In this document: piece by piece, positions 48,092-59,113 of the stretch
How the letters are laid out: the number at the start of each line of letters is the position of its first letter
Numbering within the stretch: the first letter of the stretch is position 1
NCBI RefSeq assembly: GCF_003073045.1
Contig: NC_037601.1
Coordinates: forward strand, 5,487,872-5,551,871
DNA from: Pomacea canaliculata
Taxonomy: Eukaryota; Mollusca; Gastropoda; Architaenioglossa; Ampullariidae
DNA length: 64,000 nucleotides
Reading direction: 5' to 3'
Notes under the pieces: model-generated
The model's input: the letters and a program-made list of their open reading frames with translations, nothing else
Databases searched by the model: none
What the model was told of the DNA's origin: nothing
Position numbers and translations under genes: made by a program

Positions 48092-50055
48092 ATGGACGAA
48101 TCGAGGCAGACACTCTATGTAAAAACAGTCGGAGGTGATTATACTCTTCGTGGAAGGCCATGGGAAATATCAGCCTTTTCTTTTGTCCCTACAGAACGAA
48201 ATGAGCCACCAGAACGTACAGTTTTCAACTCTTCAAAAAAGGTATTGAGACTTTTCTAGCCAATTTTAAGCAAGTGCCCGCTCCCTGTAATGTTGTCATT
48301 AGTTACTGCCCTAGATACTGTATTCATCTGTTCTGATTGTAAATTATATATGTATATGTGCGACAGATTGTTCTTGAGAGAAATGATAATCTATAAATAT
48401 TTAAATTAAATAATTAAAGTGTGATTTCTTATTGTTGTGTTGTTTTGTGCGTACTTTTCTTTAACTCAACTGATCACAAAATATACGAGTTAGGGATTTA
48501 CATAGAATTGTATGTATATATACGAGTGTTATGATATACTTGACTTTAAAATGTAGAAGGGAGGTATGGATTTTTTTCTCTTTGTTACACTTGTGCACAC
48601 AAGAATGCACAGAAACTTCGTAGATGGCATGTCCCTGACATATACAACATACGGGAGATCTCGATCCGTTTTGGTGTTATAAGTAACGTTTCGTTTTTGT
48701 GTGCGTCAGATAAGTCAGATAGTTGAGATAGCTGATTTGTCTTTTCATAACTTCTTTGTATCTCCTGTTTTCCCCCAAGCTATACATTTCCCTCTTTTCT
48801 CTCCCCCCCCCCGCACCCCCCCAAAAAATTTTAGTGTATGTTTATAAGGTCACCAGTCGATTTGACCCTGCACAAGTCAATACGTCCACATCACTGGACT
48901 TTGTTGAAACTTTCTCAATGGATTAGAAGGTATTTCACTGTAATGTGTGAAGATAGGCCTCCAGGTAACTTTCTGACCGACTGTGTCGTGCAAGCCTTTA
49001 AAAAAAAATCCTGGGCAGATTGCGCTGCATGCAAATGATAGCTATACTTAAATATATTATCCCTGCCTCCACAAGTAACTTATACAAAGCAGTGACGTCT
49101 CACACACACACAATGATGAAAGAGCAAGACTGATATGCACATTTCAACTGAGGATGATAAAGAAGATTACATGACCGAATTATCGTAAAGATGATGATGT
49201 GAGCGAATCAACTTCTGCCATAGGTCAAATCGGTTGGTCCCATCTTGCAAAATGTTCTGCAATTGGTTTTCATGTTTCGTTTCTGTATAAAGGTGGATGA
49301 AATCTTCACATTATTATTTGACTTTGTCTATCACAACAGCAAATTGAAACTGATTTAATCCCATACTGATGATTTAATTTAGCATTGTATTTTTTTAAAG
49401 GAACAAAAAGCCAATGACACCTATAACCGATTGTTTCGCAACCAAGAAGGCTACAACAACAAACTACATCGTGATGATCGTGAACACGCAAAATTGCGAG
49501 GACTTTGTGTGAATGATGAGGCAACCTATTCTTACTTCTTTTCATAAATATTTACTCAGTAACAGTAAATGCATTCTTAGTATTAAGTGAAAATGTGTGA
49601 ATATTAGTACACATTAGTTCCATTAAGAATGCGACAAAGCATAGTATCTTATTTATATTTTGAATGTATTTTTTTTGTTTATATTTGCAACTCATTTTTG
49701 ATGCTCAGCTCTTGTTCTTTGGCTCCTCTTTTGTGTTTTCTGTATTTGATTTTACTCTTCCTTTAGTATAGTTGTTCTTTTACAGTTCATATGCTATTTG
49801 TTTTCCTGTACCTCATATGCTGTCCATGTTTTGTTCTTATTCTCAAACGCAAAGAGCATGCTATTAGGAGAGCGAGTATGCGATTTACAAATTTTGCATT
49901 TATTACTATTATTCCAGGAAAAGGTAAAACCTGTACCTACCTTGGCATCATCTGTCTATGGACATCAGAAAAATATTTCTGACCCACCCGATCGCAAGCA
50001 TGTCAGGATTGGCTATGTGAAAGCAGAGTTTTACCGTCGCAATGGCATTCCATGA
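48092..50055 (+). CDS. CFAP90: Cilia- and flagella-associated protein 90 (CFAP90/C5orf49 family)
   Basis: Small axonemal protein family found in animals with motile cilia. Three exons: 48092-48241, 49401-49520 and 49918-50055, all phase 0, giving 135 residues. Exon 1 contains SAFSFVPTERNEPPERTVF. Exon 2 carries the family core TYNRLFRNQEGYN and LHRDDREHAKLRGL. Exon 3 has VYGHQ and ends RIGYVKAEFYRRNGIP. These correspond to the SFSFIP, YDRLF-x-QEGY, HRDDREHA and DFYR-x-NGIP blocks that I recall from vertebrate C5orf49. Intron 2 uses a GC donor (GATGAG|GCAACC at 49521), needed to keep the conserved VNDEE junction. Intron 2's 3' half is a repeat copy (49750-49906). The gene stands head to head with RSPRY1. 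Confidence 0.88.
49521..49522 (+). promoter_or_regulatory. GC splice donor, CFAP90 exon 2
   Basis: The exon ends GATGAG and the intron starts GCAACC. Using it yields CVNDE|EKVKPVP, which fits the family. The upstream GT alternative (TTTGT|GTGAAT, at 49509) also keeps frame but would delete V-N-D-E. Confidence 0.7.
49750..49906 (+). repeat. Dispersed direct repeat, copy A (CFAP90 intron 2)
   Basis: About 150 bp resembling 51721-51860 throughout, sharing TCATATGCTGTC, ATGTTTTGTTC and TTTACAAATTTTGCATTTAT. Copy A reaches to within about 12 bp of the exon 3 acceptor. Confidence 0.65.
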
Positions 50056-51171
50056 AAACATCAGGATTACATATTCACAATGGTGTTACAATTAAATACA
50101 GACTACTCCGACTGAATTCAACGTTATAGACCATACTAAAGACATTGCTAATAGTGTGTTAAAAATGTTTGGTATAATGCAATATTATGAATCACTTTTA
50201 TGTTTAATGTTTGTGCACATTTGCAGATATTTGTCATATATTTAATGCACATTTAGATCCCAATACCTTAAAGATTTCTAAGACGAAATACTGATAAAAA
50301 TGTAAATTTCATATATCATGGCAATCAATATGTTTATAGAGATTAAAAAAAAAATTAGAGCAGAAACTGGATGGATATGAAAATGTTATAAAGACTCAAA
50401 ATTTCACCTTTGATGAAGTTTTGTTTTATGTCAAAAGCATTTATAATCCAGTTTTGACAAAAAAGTAAACTGGTAGTCAGAAAACCTGGAAACTTTGTTA
50501 GGTTTTAAAAGGAGAAAAATTGAAAATGTTTGATAAAGGAAGCATCTAAAGTCTGATCTTCTATTTCCCCAGCAAGTCTTTTATCTTCTTGTGATTGCTG
50601 TTTTCTGCTTTTATGTCCACAGCATGCAAAATTCTGTGTTTGATGGCCAATACCTTTGTTTCTTTATGGCTGCTCCATAGTTCATAATTTTCTACTTTAA
50701 CAATGACTGCAGAGGAAACAGTAATGAATAATCCCTGTGAAGAAATGCTTGGTGGAAGTTGTGGATAACTGAGCGACACTAAAAAGTATGGCATGTACTG
50801 TGGAACATGCTGCCATTCTCAGTTTAAATCATTCAGCCCGTTTCAAATTTCAAGACTTTCTTGTTTCAGAAAAACCTGAAATCCCATTCTTTCTGTGGTC
50901 CCATGTTGTCAATGGCGGCGTATTCCATATTCATAGCCTGGTAATGTGAAACAGAGGCTAGCCATGTGTTGGGATTCTATGCTATATAAGCAACCTGATT
51001 ATTGTTAAATAGTATTGTTTGCAGCTTCTGATGACCAGGTTGTTGAAGCTGTTGCCAGCACACATTTTGTCATAAGTATTCATATTTATCAATGTATTAT
51101 GCAGAATTCAAGTATGTTTTTACTGTTTGAACTTGATGGATTGTGGTGTTGACATCCTCAGTAGACTTGTC

Positions 51172-51177
51172 AATAAA
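51172..51177 (+). terminator. Candidate poly(A) signal for CFAP90
   Basis: AATAAA about 1.1 kb after the stop codon. It is the first canonical hexamer I noticed downstream. Confidence 0.35.
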
Positions 51178-51485
51178 CCAGATATAAAGTTATGGCAGAT
51201 AGTTTTAGAATAAACAACCCTGAGTCATGAATGACCATAGATCTGTGATCAAAGGAGGGTTTTGAAAATAAGAAAAGCAAACCTGATGTTTCCAAGTACA
51301 AAGAAGTGAATTGTACCACCAGGAAAGGGATAAAGCCACCTTGGGAGAACTTGATTGAGGGCCAATGCCATACAATAGTGGGGGGGAAATGGCAAGAGGT
51401 AACAGCAGAAAGGCTGACAGCTACTGAAGACCCTCACGAAGACAAGTCATCAACACAAGACCTTATTCAGCAAAGACAGCAATAG

Positions 51486-51715
51486 ATGCCTTCTCACAAA
51501 TCCTGTTGACTGTCCCATCCTGATGAAGAAGCATCAGTAGGACCTGTATCACAACTTCATAGACTTTAAAGAGGCTTTTAACAGAGTCTAGCAAGTGGGG
51601 CTATGGCATGTAAATGTATCAATAAGGTATTGTCCAAGTCATTGAAGCACTGCACAAGAGCTCAAAGAATGCAGTACTGCTGAATTACCAAATGGGAGCT
51701 TCCTTTCACATGGCA
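51486..51715 (+). pseudogene. LINE reverse-transcriptase core relic
   Basis: The frame reads CPILMKKHQ, stop, DLYHNFIDFKEAFNRV, stop, then GLWHV, and after a frameshift IVQVIEALHKSSKNAVLLN. This matches the EKH-x-HQ-DLYHNFIDFKKAFDRVWH and IEALYKSSKNAVLLN blocks of mollusc-type non-LTR retrotransposon RT domains. Two stops and a frameshift show it is dead. Confidence 0.75.
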
Positions 51716-51720
51716 TTTAA

Positions 51721-51860
51721 TTTAATTCTTCATTTAGTACGGTTGTTTATTCTTTTATAGCTCATATGTTGTTTGTTTTTCCTGTCCCTCATATGCTGTC
51801 TATGTTTTGTTCCTTAGGAGTGTGAGTATGCTCTTTACAAATTTTGCATTTATCATTATA
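51721..51860 (+). repeat. Dispersed direct repeat, copy B (next to LINE relic)
   Basis: Second copy of the 49750-49906 sequence, directly abutting the LINE relic, with scattered substitutions and a small deletion. Confidence 0.65.
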
Positions 51861-54045
51861 TTTATTGGTGATTATCAGAGTTTATGAAACAGAAGAGCAT
51901 TCTTGGTTTGGTAGTAACTATACATGACACATTTAATACACATGAAGCTGGAGTTTTCCAAATCATTTTACATTTCAAAGTTTCTTGTCATACATCTCCA
52001 CTCTCACAATGAATGCAGGCATATTACGTAAATTAAAACTAATTTCAATCTCAATACAGAATACAATATTCATGACAGAAGTAATTAAATGGCAAATAGC
52101 ACAGGTATGCATCCTCTGACCTATTCCTCACACGCACACAATTTCCCATACCTTTCGTCATCCTTAATAAACATGTGCCTGCACATTTTTACTTTTTAGT
52201 TTGTAACATTAATCCCTAAAGTTTGCTTTGAAAAGTATATTTAGTCTTTCCTTGTTATTTCACCATGTCTTGGTGTTGCAGCAAAATGTATCATTCTCAC
52301 CCATGCCCCACTCTCCATAAGCAAAGCTGCTTTGCCTCTCTACATGCATTTAATTGCATGTGTGATTCCACTATTATGCTGCTTATTGTTGCCGTTTCCA
52401 AGTGACATCATCAAAGTTTACAGAAAACAAGACAGGTATTTCCTGACTGAGTGAGACAACAGCAATGTTTAGTCAATGCATAACACCACATTTTCTCACA
52501 CAACCTTAATCTAATGTGCACATGCTGGGCCTGACCAATGGACTTCAGAATTAGATAATTCTTTAACTAAATTTCTAGTTCTAGCCGGTGTGTCATAGCA
52601 TGCAGTTTAAACAAAAGCGCACTAAAGGTAAGCTCTTTTGTCATTGCAATGGGCATAACCTCCATTTCTTAGGATAATAATCTTTCAAAAATACAAAGCA
52701 AAAACTGTACGAATTTTGTGAACACTGCAAAGTGTCAGTTCCAACTCTTTTAAGAAGCAACACACAATGCTCTACTTCTTTGTTAGCAAAAAAAAAAAAA
52801 AAAACCAAAAAAAAAAAAAACCAAAACAAAACAAAACACGTGGTGTCAAAGTACTCTGGTTTTAAATGCCTACAATTAATAAACTGAAAAGAAGGCTTTC
52901 TGCAGATTCAATTACCACAAATATATATGCTGCTATACAAGCTGTGGATTATAATTATGCCCTTTTCATGTTGCCAAGTTTGCTTCTATTAAAAATCTGG
53001 GCTGTACAAATGGCAATGAACCAGCAAGAAAACACTTAAGCTTTAATACCGAAAGTTAAAAAACCAAACAATTCTAAAACTTTCTAACTGGCCAATGTCT
53101 TAAATTATATTTTGAAATAAAAATGTGCTAATCCTCTATACCCAAATGACCAAAATTCTTACACAACCATTAAAAAAAAAAAAATCAATATTGTACTTCC
53201 ACTTTTCCAATGAATACCATATTATGAAACTGACCAACATGATCATGTAAAGACCAATGTACAATCATACAAGATCAGCACCAAGCCACAGCACTTTTCT
53301 AAACCAATAGTAAGGTAGAAAAAAAATAAGGCAATTTGCACTCAGTGCTATTTTTTCCAATCATTGACAAATGAACATGTACATTTATTTTTGAAAGCTA
53401 CTGGCAATTTGTTTTCAACTTAACAAGAACCATACAAAATGAGGTGCATGTGGACACGGGCACACATTCATTCTTTATAGCATAACAAAAAGGCAACACC
53501 ACTAGCAACATGCCACACATTCGTGAAAGTGGTGATTCCTAATAGCAGATTCATTTTCAAGTTTCACAAGCAAACCTGCAGTGTTAATGAACCTCTTACA
53601 TAAAAGTAACAATTTTATATATATAATATACTCTATTATAATTTAAAATTTCCCTGCCATTTGCACCTATGAATAAATATTTGCTAGGAAAAACTCCAAT
53701 GGCATGGTTTAGATACCACACACTATCGCAGCACTGCCTTTTTTCCTAAGCATACCTTTATGCTATTTGTAAATAACCCCCAAATAACTCATCAGTTCAA
53801 CTGCTATTTTTAACAGTTTTCCTTACAGCGATTACCAGATACTCTTCAAGTCTAATCCTTACACTTCCCTGAAAATATATACATAAACATTCATCAGTTC
53901 CAGTTTACACAGAAATTACTGTTCCCATTACTTTACCTCTATATATATATACACAGTGAAAGAATGTATTGCATGTAGAACATGCATGTGATATTTCTGT
54001 TTACAGATCCAACTCCATCATTGTCATAAAAATATGCCTCTTGCA
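51861..54045. other. MEP-1 3' region and intergenic sequence
   Basis: The part nearest 54045 is 3' UTR of the minus-strand MEP-1 gene. A candidate minus-strand AATAAA lies at 53384-53389, about 660 bp past the stop. An A-rich low-complexity tract sits at 52789-52838. No other gene is seen. Confidence 0.45.
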
Positions 54046-57000
54046 TCAATCAAGTTCTATAACATCACTTTCTCTTTCCAATTTCTTGACAGGCACATCA
54101 GAATCATCATCAGATTTTCTCTTCCTATCATTTTTTTCAACATCCACTGAAGCTTCTATATTTGTGCAAGGATCATGCCTTAAAGCATCATCATTTTCTT
54201 TATTTCCTTCCAGTTTCTGTCGCTTAATAGTTGAAGGGCTAGGCTTGGGGCTACTAGGTTCACTGTCTTCTTCCTCACTGTCTGAAACAGAAAGTTGTCT
54301 TTTCAAGCTGCCCTCACCCAGGCGGCTCAGTACCACAGAGCACCGACGCAAATGTTTATCACGCATGTGCTTGATGTAGTACGCTGGATGGAAACCCGCC
54401 TCATTGCAGATCTGACATGTGCGCATGCCAGCAGCTGAATGCAGACAAGTGTGACGTGACAAGGATTCTTTGTCAACCACAACAAGGCCACATTTCATGC
54501 AGGTATGATGCACCCTCATACAATGACGAGTCAAATCAACATTCCTTGCAAATGTTAGATTGCAGAGCACACACTGGCTACCCCTGTTCATCCTAGTGGG
54601 GTTACCTCCTCCATCTTTACTGGATGATGGTCCTGGTGCTGAATTCGCAGCCTCGGCAGACTTAGGTAGGATGGACTTGGTGCCATCTTGTGGCGTAGCA
54701 GAAACAGGTGGCTGCAGATGATGGGAAGGTTTGCTGCTGACACTGGACTGTACAGAGCTGTTTTTTACAACCACTCCATGGTGGGACCCCATGTGAGCTT
54801 CAACATCTGATTTCGAGCTAAAACGGTTTCCACAGAATATACACATTAAAGCTGCCAAATAGTGGCGTAGTTCTCGGTTGTGCACCATTCTCATGTGCAT
54901 CAGAATATTGGGTACACGATGCCCACATGTAATGCATTTTCCTGATACCCCATTTCCAAACGTCATAACACCTGTTGCAGCATCAGCTTTGTGGATTTCA
55001 ATGTGCTTCTGTAGGCCCTGGGCTGTCCAAAATCGAGCAAAACAGGTTGCACAATAAAGAGGCGGCTGTGCCCGCTCAAACACCCCAAATGGCATGTCTA
55101 TTCGATGTGCATAGAATAAGTGGATACGAAGAGCCTTCCGATCCTTGACATAACCACCACAGATCTCGCATACTTCAAAGCCACTATTTGGTTGATTACC
55201 CTGTGATGTGACAGGAGTAGAAGGCTGGACTGAATGGACAGTTGCTCCAATTTTGGAGGAGATGACAGGAAATGTTTGAGATATACTACCTGCTTTTCCC
55301 ACTGAACTGTTTGACTGGAATTTTGGCAAGCTTTTCGATGTTGGCTTTGAAGCTGACATTGTGATGGTGGTTGCAGCAACAGAACCTGCAACCGCTAGCA
55401 GGGTGGTTGCAGGCTGATACTGGCTGACAGCACCCTTGGTTACAAGCTCTTTCTTTTGCAATGCTGCACCTACAGTTGTGGCTGCTGTTATACTAAGGGG
55501 TGTCTTTGTTATAGTATTAAGAAACTGCCTTGTGAAGACAAAATAAAAAACATTCTCAAGGCACATATTTACCTCAGGACCTGATAGGCAGCTCGGATGC
55601 ATATTGAAGGCTGGCCTGAACTGCTTAGCACAACGCACTTTATGCTGCTCGAGACGGTTCAGGTGATTTGTCTCATATGGACATAGACTGCATTCAAAAA
55701 AGCTGGGGCGATTCTCAACCCTACCGTATGCATTGTGTTCTGCTTCCATATGAAAACGATAAGATGCAGCAGTTCGTGTAAAGAAGTTGCACATGGGACA
55801 GCTCAGAAAACCCCTGTTAAAATGTGCGTTTTCTTTATGCAGCCTAAGCACACTGGGTGACTCAGTACGAAACCCACACTTACAAGCCTTGGTGAACTTG
55901 ATCTTAAGATGACCTACTTTGTTGTGAAGCTCTTCATCAATTTCTTTCAGTTTGTTAAAATCAGCCTTTTCCTTGTCTGTCAATTTGCCATCATCTTTAC
56001 GCTTGCTTTGGATTCGCACCAAGTCGTGATATACATACTCTTTTACAAGGTCAGAGCCAAGATCAAAAATCCACTTAGCAAGGTTACCAAGCTCTGCTTT
56101 GGGGTTTGGTTTAACATATTTTGGTCTAACGTTAATGTGGTTTTCTGCCTCCCACCTCAACATGTTTATCATGCCTTGACTTGAGGTTGGTTTCTCTGGC
56201 ATATTAAGGGCCGTGGCATTTGTCATGTTTTGTTGGACAACACCAGCTGGCAGACGTGCTGTTCCAGACAAAATATATGATTGTCCCGAGCTAGATCCAG
56301 GGAAAGCATATGGACCTTTAGCAGGCAGCGAAGGAATCAACACTGAAGTACTGCTGGTAAGAGAAACAGTTGTTGGAGCAGCAGACAGGATGAGAGGTGG
56401 CGCAGTGCCAGAATTGAGAAAAGTTCCTGTGCTTGGTATATACATCAAAGCTGGGCCTGTAACACTACTAGTAACAGAAGGTAAAACCAGGCGTACACTT
56501 GATCCAGAAGTGAGCAGAGAGGGGCCTGTTCCTGCTTTTTTAGAAACACTGGCACCAGTTCTTGCATCAAGAACCATGCTCCTCTTTGCTGCCAATGCAG
56601 AACTAACAGTTCCTCTGATTGGTGCACCCCTGGCAACCAATGAGGCACTGAGGTTTGCACTTGACATTTGCAGCAATGATTGTGACTTGGGTATTGACGC
56701 AGTGATCCTGACTTTTTCTTTGACAGCTTGCTTAGCACTGTTTGATAAGCTCTCATTTCCATTGCAAGAAAGAACCTCATGGCTTGTCTTGGAAATCCTA
56801 GTAGCACTGTCAAAGCCGATTTTTTCTTGTTTATTACTGTCACCAGATTCTGATATTGACACCGTGTTAAGTTCTTTGACCGCGCCAGTTTTCTTTAAAG
56901 AGGCAACCTCATTCAACATCTTTTCACAAATTGCACGAGAGACAACATCTGATTTCCCAATCATTACAACTGTCTTCGATCTATCTTTTGCAGACACATC

Positions 57001-57321
57001 TCCATTTGTTTTAACTTCACTATCTTGGTCCTTTTTGTTGTCTTCATTTAAAGGGGCAGATGCTATTTTAACATGGTTGCATTCCTCTTTTTGATCAGGC
57101 TCAGACTGTTTAATTTCAGGGAGGTTTAGCTCTTTAACACTGTCAGGTTGTTCAGTAGTGACCTTTGACACAGAAGAAATCTCATCTGATCCATCATCAC
57201 TCTCATTCATGGTAATGGTGAAGTCCATGCATTCATTATCATCTGTCCCTTTCCCAGCTGCATCTTCACTTTGAGGCGACAATGGATGAACTTCACTTTC
57301 AGAAAGTTTATCCACCTCCAT
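54046..57321 (-). CDS. MEP-1-like zinc finger protein (MOG interacting and ectopic P-granules protein 1)
   Basis: One long exon encoding 1091 residues. MEP-1 proteins are nuclear, partner Mi-2-type remodellers, and repress germline or neural programmes in worms and flies. Residues 1-380 are disordered, acidic then Ser/Thr/Ala-rich. A conserved helical block (NMLRWEAENHINVRPKY, about 386-480) precedes fingers at about 480-500, 508-529, 544-564, 718-739, 757-777, 796-814, 827-848, 917-938, 941-961 and 969-990. The tail is Ser/Glu- and Lys-rich. EVCEICGGYVKDRKALRIH and RFWTAQGLQKH are the most MEP-1-like stretches. The first ATG is at 57321 (the codon before it is GTG), 6 nt inside an acceptor TTTCAG|GAC at 57328. 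A 48-nt in-frame intron-like segment lies at 55525-55572. Family confidence is good; orthology not proven. Confidence 0.85.
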   Translation of the reverse strand: MEVDKLSESEVHPLSPQSEDAAGKGTDDNECMDFTITMNESDDGSDEISSVSKVTTEQPDSVKELNLPEIKQSEPDQKEECNHVKIASAPLNEDNKKDQDSEVKTNGDVSAKDRSKTVVMIGKSDVVSRAICEKMLNEVASLKKTGAVKELNTVSISESGDSNKQEKIGFDSATRISKTSHEVLSCNGNESLSNSAKQAVKEKVRITASIPKSQSLLQMSSANLSASLVARGAPIRGTVSSALAAKRSMVLDARTGASVSKKAGTGPSLLTSGSSVRLVLPSVTSSVTGPALMYIPSTGTFLNSGTAPPLILSAAPTTVSLTSSTSVLIPSLPAKGPYAFPGSSSGQSYILSGTARLPAGVVQQNMTNATALNMPEKPTSSQGMINMLRWEAENHINVRPKYVKPNPKAELGNLAKWIFDLGSDLVKEYVYHDLVRIQSKRKDDGKLTDKEKADFNKLKEIDEELHNKVGHLKIKFTKACKCGFRTESPSVLRLHKENAHFNRGFLSCPMCNFFTRTAASYRFHMEAEHNAYGRVENRPSFFECSLCPYETNHLNRLEQHKVRCAKQFRPAFNMHPSCLSGPEVNMCLENVFYFVFTRQFLNTITKTPLSITAATTVGAALQKKELVTKGAVSQYQPATTLLAVAGSVAATTITMSASKPTSKSLPKFQSNSSVGKAGSISQTFPVISSKIGATVHSVQPSTPVTSQGNQPNSGFEVCEICGGYVKDRKALRIHLFYAHRIDMPFGVFERAQPPLYCATCFARFWTAQGLQKHIEIHKADAATGVMTFGNGVSGKCITCGHRVPNILMHMRMVHNRELRHYLAALMCIFCGNRFSSKSDVEAHMGSHHGVVVKNSSVQSSVSSKPSHHLQPPVSATPQDGTKSILPKSAEAANSAPGPSSSKDGGGNPTRMNRGSQCVLCNLTFARNVDLTRHCMRVHHTCMKCGLVVVDKESLSRHTCLHSAAGMRTCQICNEAGFHPAYYIKHMRDKHLRRCSVVLSRLGEGSLKRQLSVSDSEEEDSEPSSPKPSPSTIKRQKLEGNKENDDALRHDPCTNIEASVDVEKNDRKRKSDDDSDVPVKKLERESDVIELD
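55525..55572 (-). other. 48-nt intron-like in-frame segment inside the MEP-1 exon
   Basis: On the minus strand this runs from GAG|GTAAATATG to TTTTGTCTTCACAAGGCAG|TTT. It has canonical GT and AG, a T-rich stretch before the AG, length divisible by three and no stop. Retained, it encodes 16 residues, VNMCLENVFYFVFTRQ, unlike the Ser/Thr/Ala-rich sequence around it. Spliced, it gives SGPE|FLNT. Confidence 0.5.
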
Positions 57322-58374
57322 CACGTCCTGAAATCACACACACACAAAATTAAAACCAAGAAATTTGGGGATTGCAGATATTATGCTTATGCAAGCAGCA
57401 CATGAAAAGTTTGCATGTTTTTGATAACTGGTTATTCAAAAGGTGGATTTTTAATTTCACACATTGTTATGCTTGTTTTAAGCAAAACATTCTAGTTCAA
57501 GAACAATCTAAATTGTGAAAATTGACCTTCCCCCACCCACCCTCAAAATTCCTAACCATGCACCTTGTTTCAAGATGGGACATTATTATGAGGATGTGCT
57601 ATAATGTATCATCTTTTTAAAGGGTGCGGGGGAGGGAGGTGTTAGAGACCCCATTTTTCTTGGGGCCAGCTTTATGTGAGGGTGGTGCCCATCTGTTCTC
57701 CCTTGCTGCCTTATATTACCCAGCCATTTATAGAGACGGGGTGTGCTATACAAAAATATTAGAAAAATTTAAAAAGAAAAGGAAAGACAGATACCATTTA
57801 CCAAACTGATAGTAAAATGTTAGTTTTTTAGAGATTGCCAATAAAACACAACTTCCTGGTATAAGCCTTTGTGGTGTGAGTTTGCTCAAACAGAGATACT
57901 AAACAAGTAAAACAGTTATAACAGTTCCTATTTGTGTGGTCATAATACCAACATGCACAACAAAGCATCTGTATTGTTGAACATGTAATCATATCCCATG
58001 AAGCTGAAAAGCATTCATTCAGACTGCCAGAATTCTTAATAAAAAAAATTAGCACAAAGTCAGCTTTTGCTTAATTTTTTTAAATTCAAGGACACCTTTA
58101 AAATTAATTGCAGTTTTGTCATGTGGATACATGAATATCTCTGCTGCTCACTTAACTCTTCCATTACAGTTTGCACCCGTGAATGCCTTTATTATTATAG
58201 CTATAACTTGACTGCATCAATACACCTGGACTTAATTAACAAAATAATTTAACTTAATGTCAAATATAACAAATATGAAAAATACAAAAAAAGCATAAAA
58301 TCTGACATTAACTCAGAAGGTTCACTTAATTGCAGATTTTTTTAATAAAAGATGGTGCCCTGGGGTAAGTTTGC

Positions 58375-58450
58375 TGACATACAGGTATTAAACCAGAGTG
58401 CATCTGGGTCTGGACACCAATACTCTAACCACTCAGCTATCTGTTTACCT
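58375..58450 (-). repeat. SINE-like tRNA-related fragment
   Basis: On the minus strand GCTGAGTGGTTAGAGTATTG (A-box-like) is followed by CTCTGGTTTAATACC (B-box-like). This resembles a tRNA-Ser/Leu-type SINE head. Body and boundaries are not resolved. Confidence 0.45.
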
Positions 58451-58938
58451 TCATTGCAAATATGGCAGATCATAAAATCTCTCCACCAAAAAAGGTCAAC
58501 AGAGAAGATTCAAAGTTCTTTTAGTTTCTTTCTATACACTAATTATGTATAGCAAATTTGAATTGTTTTTCTGCAGTTATATTCCTTCAAGTTTTTTTTA
58601 GATCAATATCTTTTTAAAACAAAGAGTGCCACCTCAAATCTCAGCATAAAAAAAAAAGTTATATAGATATAATGGATAGTATGAAAATAGTAAGACCAAT
58701 GCTTTTAGGTTGGTAGGGCAGTCATGTAAGACATGTTTTCAAAGTCTGCTCTGAGTGATCACACTCACAAAAGACTGAGCCTGGAATGCCTATCTTCTTA
58801 AGATAGCTTTTAAACTGCAGTTTTCCATACAAAGGCAGCAGACAAGTATCTGCCCATCTATGTCAAGCTGTTGGTTGGGGTCCCAGTCTTCTATGTGGTT
58901 GAAAGAGAGACTTGTCTCAACAGTTAAGGGGTTTGCTG

Positions 58939-59113
58939 CAGGGCTTCTGCTTACGCAAAAAATTGCGTACAGTGCGCATTAAAAGTTCGGAGGACCACTT
59001 CAAATTTCGTCAATGGGGTCCCCTTCAAATTTGGGCGAAGAACAGGGACCCCTTAAAAATCTGAAGAAGGGGTCCCTGGGACCCCAAAGAATTTAGCCTT
59101 AGCAGAAGCCCTG
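58939..59113. mobile_element. Non-autonomous hAT MITE with perfect 8-bp TSD
   Basis: 175 bp starting CAGGGCTTCTGCTTA and ending TTAGCAGAAGCCCTG. It is flanked by exact GTTTGCTG repeats (58931-58938 and 59114-59121). The interior contains GGGTCCC/GGGACCC-rich inverted segments. No coding capacity. Confidence 0.85.

Noticed and set aside
56213-57094. 293-codon frame antisense to the MEP-1 exon
   Set aside because: Antisense shadow of a strongly supported zinc-finger coding exon.
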